Of a DNA stretch of 64,000 nucleotides, positions 61,007-64,000 are shown one piece after another. The stretch's first letter is position 1; every line of letters begins with the position of its first letter. Position numbers and translations under genes: made by a program. The stretch comes from Arsukibacterium tuosuense (GTDB taxonomy: Bacteria > Pseudomonadota > Gammaproteobacteria > Enterobacterales > Alteromonadaceae): NCBI RefSeq assembly GCF_900215315.1, contig NZ_OBEB01000001.1, positions 558,001 to 622,000 on the forward strand, read 5' to 3'. The notes beneath the pieces were generated by a model. It saw only the letters and a list, made by a program, of their open reading frames with translations, did no database searches and had not been told where the DNA came from.

Positions 61007-61483
61007 TTAACCGAGCAATAGTTCCGGGCCAATGGGTATAAAACGGCTGGCGGCGTTAACCAGGGCCTGCGCCGTCAGGCTTGGGACACCATAAACCTCT
61101 ACTTCAGTCTGGTATTTGCTGATCAGGCGCTCGGCCAGCAGGGCAAAGTCGCCGTCACCCGAGGCCAGCACCAGCACATCACTGTGCTGGCCGTATTCAA
61201 TAGCATCCAGGGTAATGCCAACGTCCCAGTCGCCCTTGGCTGAGCCATCAGCGCGCTGAATAAAGGGTTTCAGTTTTACTTCAAAACCGATAGCCCGCAG
61301 AATATTCTGGAACTGGCGCTGTTTTTCATCACCGCGGTCTATGGCATAGGCGATGGCTTTATCCACCTTGCGCCCGGCTGTCACCTGTGCCCAGAATGCG
61401 TTGTAGTCAAAGCTTTTGCCAAAAGCCTGGCGGCTGGTGTAGTAGATATTCTGTACATCAACCAGAATTGTGACACTATTCAT
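61007..61483 (-). CDS. NYN domain (LabA/DUF88-type) protein
   Basis: A 158-residue protein with a PIN-like fold. The start at 61483 follows GGAAGGAACAGG and gives MNSVTILVDVQNIYYTSRQA. The acidic residues of the active site lie in LVDVQNIY, DWDVGITLDAIEY and LASGDGDFALLAERL. NYN proteins are predicted RNases. The longer frame from 61591 has no support and overlaps the neighbouring gene. Confidence 0.86.
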   Translation of the reverse strand: MNSVTILVDVQNIYYTSRQAFGKSFDYNAFWAQVTAGRKVDKAIAYAIDRGDEKQRQFQNILRAIGFEVKLKPFIQRADGSAKGDWDVGITLDAIEYGQHSDVLVLASGDGDFALLAERLISKYQTEVEVYGVPSLTAQALVNAASRFIPIGPELLLG

Positions 61484-61520
61484 CCTGTTCCTTCCATGTT
61501 TGTTCCACGGCGAAATGGGG

Positions 61521-62084
61521 TTAGTCAGGCTTGCCTGCAGCACCCGGCTGCGCCGGTAAAATACTGCCCGGCAGTTTGCTGGCCAGGGCAATTAACCGAT
61601 GTTGATGCTGGCGCAGCGCCTTGCTGTCCGCCTCAGATAAACACGGTTCTACCACCTGTGTCATATTGTCAGTCTGGGCCAGCAATTGCCGGGCCTGCTC
61701 CTGCTGCGCTTGCGGTAAAAACGGTAAGGTTTGCCGGGTAACTGCTAATACCGGTTGCAATGACTGCAGCAATGGCCAGCTGCTTTTGGCTGTGAGTTCC
61801 ATAAATAATGCCGGGCTTAACTGATGTTCAGCCAGAATATTATCCACCTCGGCCAGGTAGCTTTTACCCTGCTGCTGGGCCCTCATCTCAGTCGCATGGC
61901 GCGGCCAGTCACAGTGGCGCTGCAGCCTTACCTTGTGCAACGAGCCTACATCATCCTGTTTTATTTGCGCCAGCTTCGGTAGAGCCGCTTCCAACCGGCT
62001 CAGGTTTTGGTCGGTCAGCACCGTAGCAGCATAGGCAGGAACAAAGGCCAATAAACCTGCGCCAAACAGTATTGTTTTTATCAT
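61521..62084 (-). CDS. Hypothetical exported protein
   Basis: A 187-residue protein with a signal peptide (MIKTILFGAGLLAFVPAYA, cleavage after AYA). The mature part is helical and Gln/Leu-rich with two cysteines (RHCDWP and EPCLSE). GGAGAG precedes the ATG. The stop lies 37 bp before the NYN start, so the two may share a transcript. The family is not recognised. Confidence 0.65.
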   Translation of the reverse strand: MIKTILFGAGLLAFVPAYAATVLTDQNLSRLEAALPKLAQIKQDDVGSLHKVRLQRHCDWPRHATEMRAQQQGKSYLAEVDNILAEHQLSPALFMELTAKSSWPLLQSLQPVLAVTRQTLPFLPQAQQEQARQLLAQTDNMTQVVEPCLSEADSKALRQHQHRLIALASKLPGSILPAQPGAAGKPD

Positions 62085-62190
62085 AATAATTCTCTCCGGT
62101 TGCCGGTAAACGCCAGCATTTTTGTATTGCGTGACGCTATCAGAACCGATCCCGGCTGAACCCTGGCTGATAACGGGCAGCGTAAATTCT

Positions 62191-62751
62191 TTATGCTGAG
62201 AGTATGGTTAGCACCCCCAGGATGATAAAGACCGCGCAAGCGACACGCCGGGCCCAGTCCAGCGACACTTTTTGCAGCAGCCAGCTGCCGGCATATACCA
62301 CCGGCACATTGGCCGCCAGCATGCCAAGGGTGGTACCCCAAATTACCATCCAGACTGCGTCCTCAAAGGTCGCCGCCAGAATAACGGTCGCAATCTGGGT
62401 TTTATCACCGATTTCGGCCAGAAAAAACAAAATACAACTGGCCGCAAAAGCTCCGTATTTCAGTACCCCGGTCTCATTACTGTCATCTTTATCAGGAATA
62501 AGCAGCCATAAACCAACCACAATAAAAGAGCCGCCGAGTAACCAGGGGCCAATCGCCGGCGCGATAAACTGTGCCAGCCAGACACCCAGCCAGGCTGATG
62601 CCGCATGGTTAAGTAAAGTCGCCACCAGAATACCGGCAATAATGGCGCCTTTGGCCCGAAACCGTGCCGCCAGAAATAACGATAACAATTGGGTTTTGTC
62701 GCCAATTTCAGCGATGGCGACGGCAGAAAACGATGAAAATAAAGCGTCCAT
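62191..62751 (-). CDS. TMEM165/GDT1 family transporter
   Basis: A 186-residue membrane protein with six segments in two halves. Each half carries the family motif: EIGDKTQLL (about residue 15) and EIGDKTQIA (about residue 112). This is the GDT1/UPF0016 family, known as a Mn2+ or Ca2+/H+ exchanger; bacterial members often export manganese. No riboswitch was recognised in the short 5' region. Confidence 0.93.
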   Translation of the reverse strand: MDALFSSFSAVAIAEIGDKTQLLSLFLAARFRAKGAIIAGILVATLLNHAASAWLGVWLAQFIAPAIGPWLLGGSFIVVGLWLLIPDKDDSNETGVLKYGAFAASCILFFLAEIGDKTQIATVILAATFEDAVWMVIWGTTLGMLAANVPVVYAGSWLLQKVSLDWARRVACAVFIILGVLTILSA

Positions 62752-62825
62752 TACAACTCTCGGTGGCGAACTTGCGAAAGGCGGCAGGCATTGTATGAAC
62801 TCTGCCCGCCGGCCGCAACGTTAAA

Positions 62826-64000
62826 TTAGCCCGGAGGTTGTGGTCCGGTTTTGGCCGCCAGTAACACTTTGTCACTGATTTTGCGGCTGCGGTTGACCAG
62901 CCGGCCGCAGGCAGCACGCAGTTTCAATAAACCGTAGTAGGTTAACGGCACTAACAGTAAGCTGGTTAAGGTTGAGAATAGCAGCCCGCCAATGATGGCA
63001 ATCGCCATCGGCGCATAGCTGGGGCCACCGCCACCAATCTGGGTGCCACCCATTGCCAGCGGCAACAAGCCCAGCACTGTGGTTGACACTGTCATCAGTA
63101 TCGGTTTTAAGCGCGCTTCACAGGCATGAATAATAGTGGTTTTCAGGTCCTGCAATGGCAGCAACTCGCGGTCCTGATTTATCCTGTCCACCAGTACTAT
63201 ACCGTTGTTGACCACAATTCCCATCAGCACCAGCATACCAATCATGCCCATCACCCCCATACCGGTGCCGGTTAACAGGAAGGTCCAGAACACCCCTACC
63301 AGGGAGAACAGCAACGAACCAATGACTGCAGTGGGCAGTAACAAAGATTCAAATAATGCCGCCATCACAATGTAGATCATCGCTACTGCCAGCAGCATAT
63401 TGACCATCATTACCTGTTGCTCCTCGTCCTGGCGCTGAAAACTGCCACGAAACGACCAGCGGTAACCTTCCGGCAGGGCCACACTTTTCATCAGCTGTTC
63501 AATATCGGCCCGGGCTTTGTCCATATCGGAATCTTTGGCCGGGTTCATCTGAATGGCGACACCAGTAGCCCGGTCAAAGCGGCGGATGCTGGATAATCGC
63601 GGCATAATGTTTAAGTCAGCCAGTTGTGCCAGGGTTATCGGCACGCCATTGGCGCTGGTCACCGGCAGCTGCTCTAATTCTGCAACCGACTGGCTGATTT
63701 TCTCGTCATAAATCAGCCGCAGCAGCAGTTCGCCCTGTTCCGGACTGCGAAAGGTGCGTAAATTAACCCCACGCAGGGCCAGTGATACACTTTGTGCCAC
63801 TTGCTGCGCACTGACACCATAACGTTCCAGTTGCTGGTGGTTGAGGATAATTTGTACTTCCTGCTGGCCATCGGTTAAATCAGAGGTAACATCTTCCAGA
63901 CTGGGTAACCCTTGCAGCATGGGCACCAGCATTTCAGATAATTCCATCAGTACTTCAGTAGAATTACCCAGCAAATGCAATTGCATACCACCGCCGCCGC
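62826..64000 (-). CDS. RND efflux pump inner-membrane subunit, C-terminal part (partial)
   Basis: The frame enters from the right edge and the last 390 or so residues are present. RSPEQGELLLRLIYD and TLAQLADLNIMPRLSSIRRF are periplasmic docking segments. Then come the membrane part MVNMLLAVAMIYIVMAALFE, GMIGMLVLMGIVVNNGIVLV and KPILMTVSTTVLGLLPLAMG. These mark the AcrB/HAE-1-like superfamily. The N-terminal half and any membrane-fusion partner lie beyond the window, so the substrate is unknown. Confidence 0.92.
   Translation of the reverse strand, partial: GGGGMQLHLLGNSTEVLMELSEMLVPMLQGLPSLEDVTSDLTDGQQEVQIILNHQQLERYGVSAQQVAQSVSLALRGVNLRTFRSPEQGELLLRLIYDEKISQSVAELEQLPVTSANGVPITLAQLADLNIMPRLSSIRRFDRATGVAIQMNPAKDSDMDKARADIEQLMKSVALPEGYRWSFRGSFQRQDEEQQVMMVNMLLAVAMIYIVMAALFESLLLPTAVIGSLLFSLVGVFWTFLLTGTGMGVMGMIGMLVLMGIVVNNGIVLVDRINQDRELLPLQDLKTTIIHACEARLKPILMTVSTTVLGLLPLAMGGTQIGGGGPSYAPMAIAIIGGLLFSTLTSLLLVPLTYYGLLKLRAACGRLVNRSRKISDKVLLAAKTGPQPPG

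Noticed and set aside
62752-62825. Manganese (yybP-ykoY) riboswitch before the TMEM165 gene
   Set aside because: The 5' region is only about 74 bp and the conserved loop sequences of that riboswitch were not recognised.

Overview
The window reads as chromosomal DNA of an aerobic, heterotrophic gammaproteobacterium. The mix of genes (leucine catabolism liu genes, an imuA-imuB-dnaE2 mutagenesis cassette, RlmC, YgiQ, PbpC with an alpha-2-macroglobulin, PEP-CTERM protein, DUF2750, DUF3012, YajD, BlaI/M56) resembles the Rheinheimera/Alishewanella/Arsukibacterium group. That placement is inference from gene content only. No rRNA, tRNA, CRISPR array, complete insertion sequence or prophage was found.

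Layout. 1-6.0 kb (+): the end of liuB, then liuC-liuD-liuE and a succinyl-CoA:3-ketoacid CoA-transferase pair (scoA-scoB). Together they take leucine-derived methylcrotonyl-CoA to acetoacetate and acetoacetyl-CoA. Two copies of a structured palindromic repeat, in opposite orientation, interrupt this series on either side of liuCDE. 6.2-6.7 kb: a small membrane protein whose ribosome binding site lies in a perfect 13-bp inverted repeat. 6.7-13.3 kb (-): six translationally coupled genes RDD, SpoIIM-like, DUF4129-like, DUF4350, MoxR, DUF58. 13.3-17.1 kb: hydroxyisobutyrate dehydrogenase family, glutathione peroxidase, D-lactate dehydrogenase, DUF2750, DUF3096, YqaA. 17.2-22.5 kb (-): imuA-imuB-dnaE2 behind a perfect LexA box. 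22.7-38.3 kb: solute-binding protein, rlmC, egtB-egtD (ergothioneine), A2M-pbpC (periplasmic defence and peptidoglycan synthesis), thpR, ygiQ.

38.4-43.0 kb is an accessory stretch: hypothetical membrane or exported proteins, complete and broken toxin-antitoxin modules, an acetyltransferase, a DUF3012 lipoprotein, and five copies of a short hairpin-bearing repeat. 43-51.5 kb (-): a lipase, a lipoprotein serine hydrolase, a DUF2975/YozG-type HTH pair, an MFS transporter, a matrixin-type metalloprotease with a glutamine-rich coiled coil, a PEP-CTERM protein, and a BlaI/M56-TonB regulatory pair with two operator dyads. 51.7-64 kb: two glutathione S-transferases, YajD, a membrane EAL phosphodiesterase, small membrane proteins, a WYL regulator, a DUF6795/class 3 lipase pair, DUF1622, a NYN protein, TMEM165/GDT1 and the C-terminal part of an RND efflux pump.

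The observations most worth following are the paired liu-flanking repeats whose outer arms differ between copies but pair within each copy, the AU-rich hairpin over the ribosome binding site at 6.1 kb, the toxin-antitoxin remnants sharing one 3' flank, the BlaI/M56-TonB circuit, and the DUF6795-lipase pair, which could be an effector/immunity unit.
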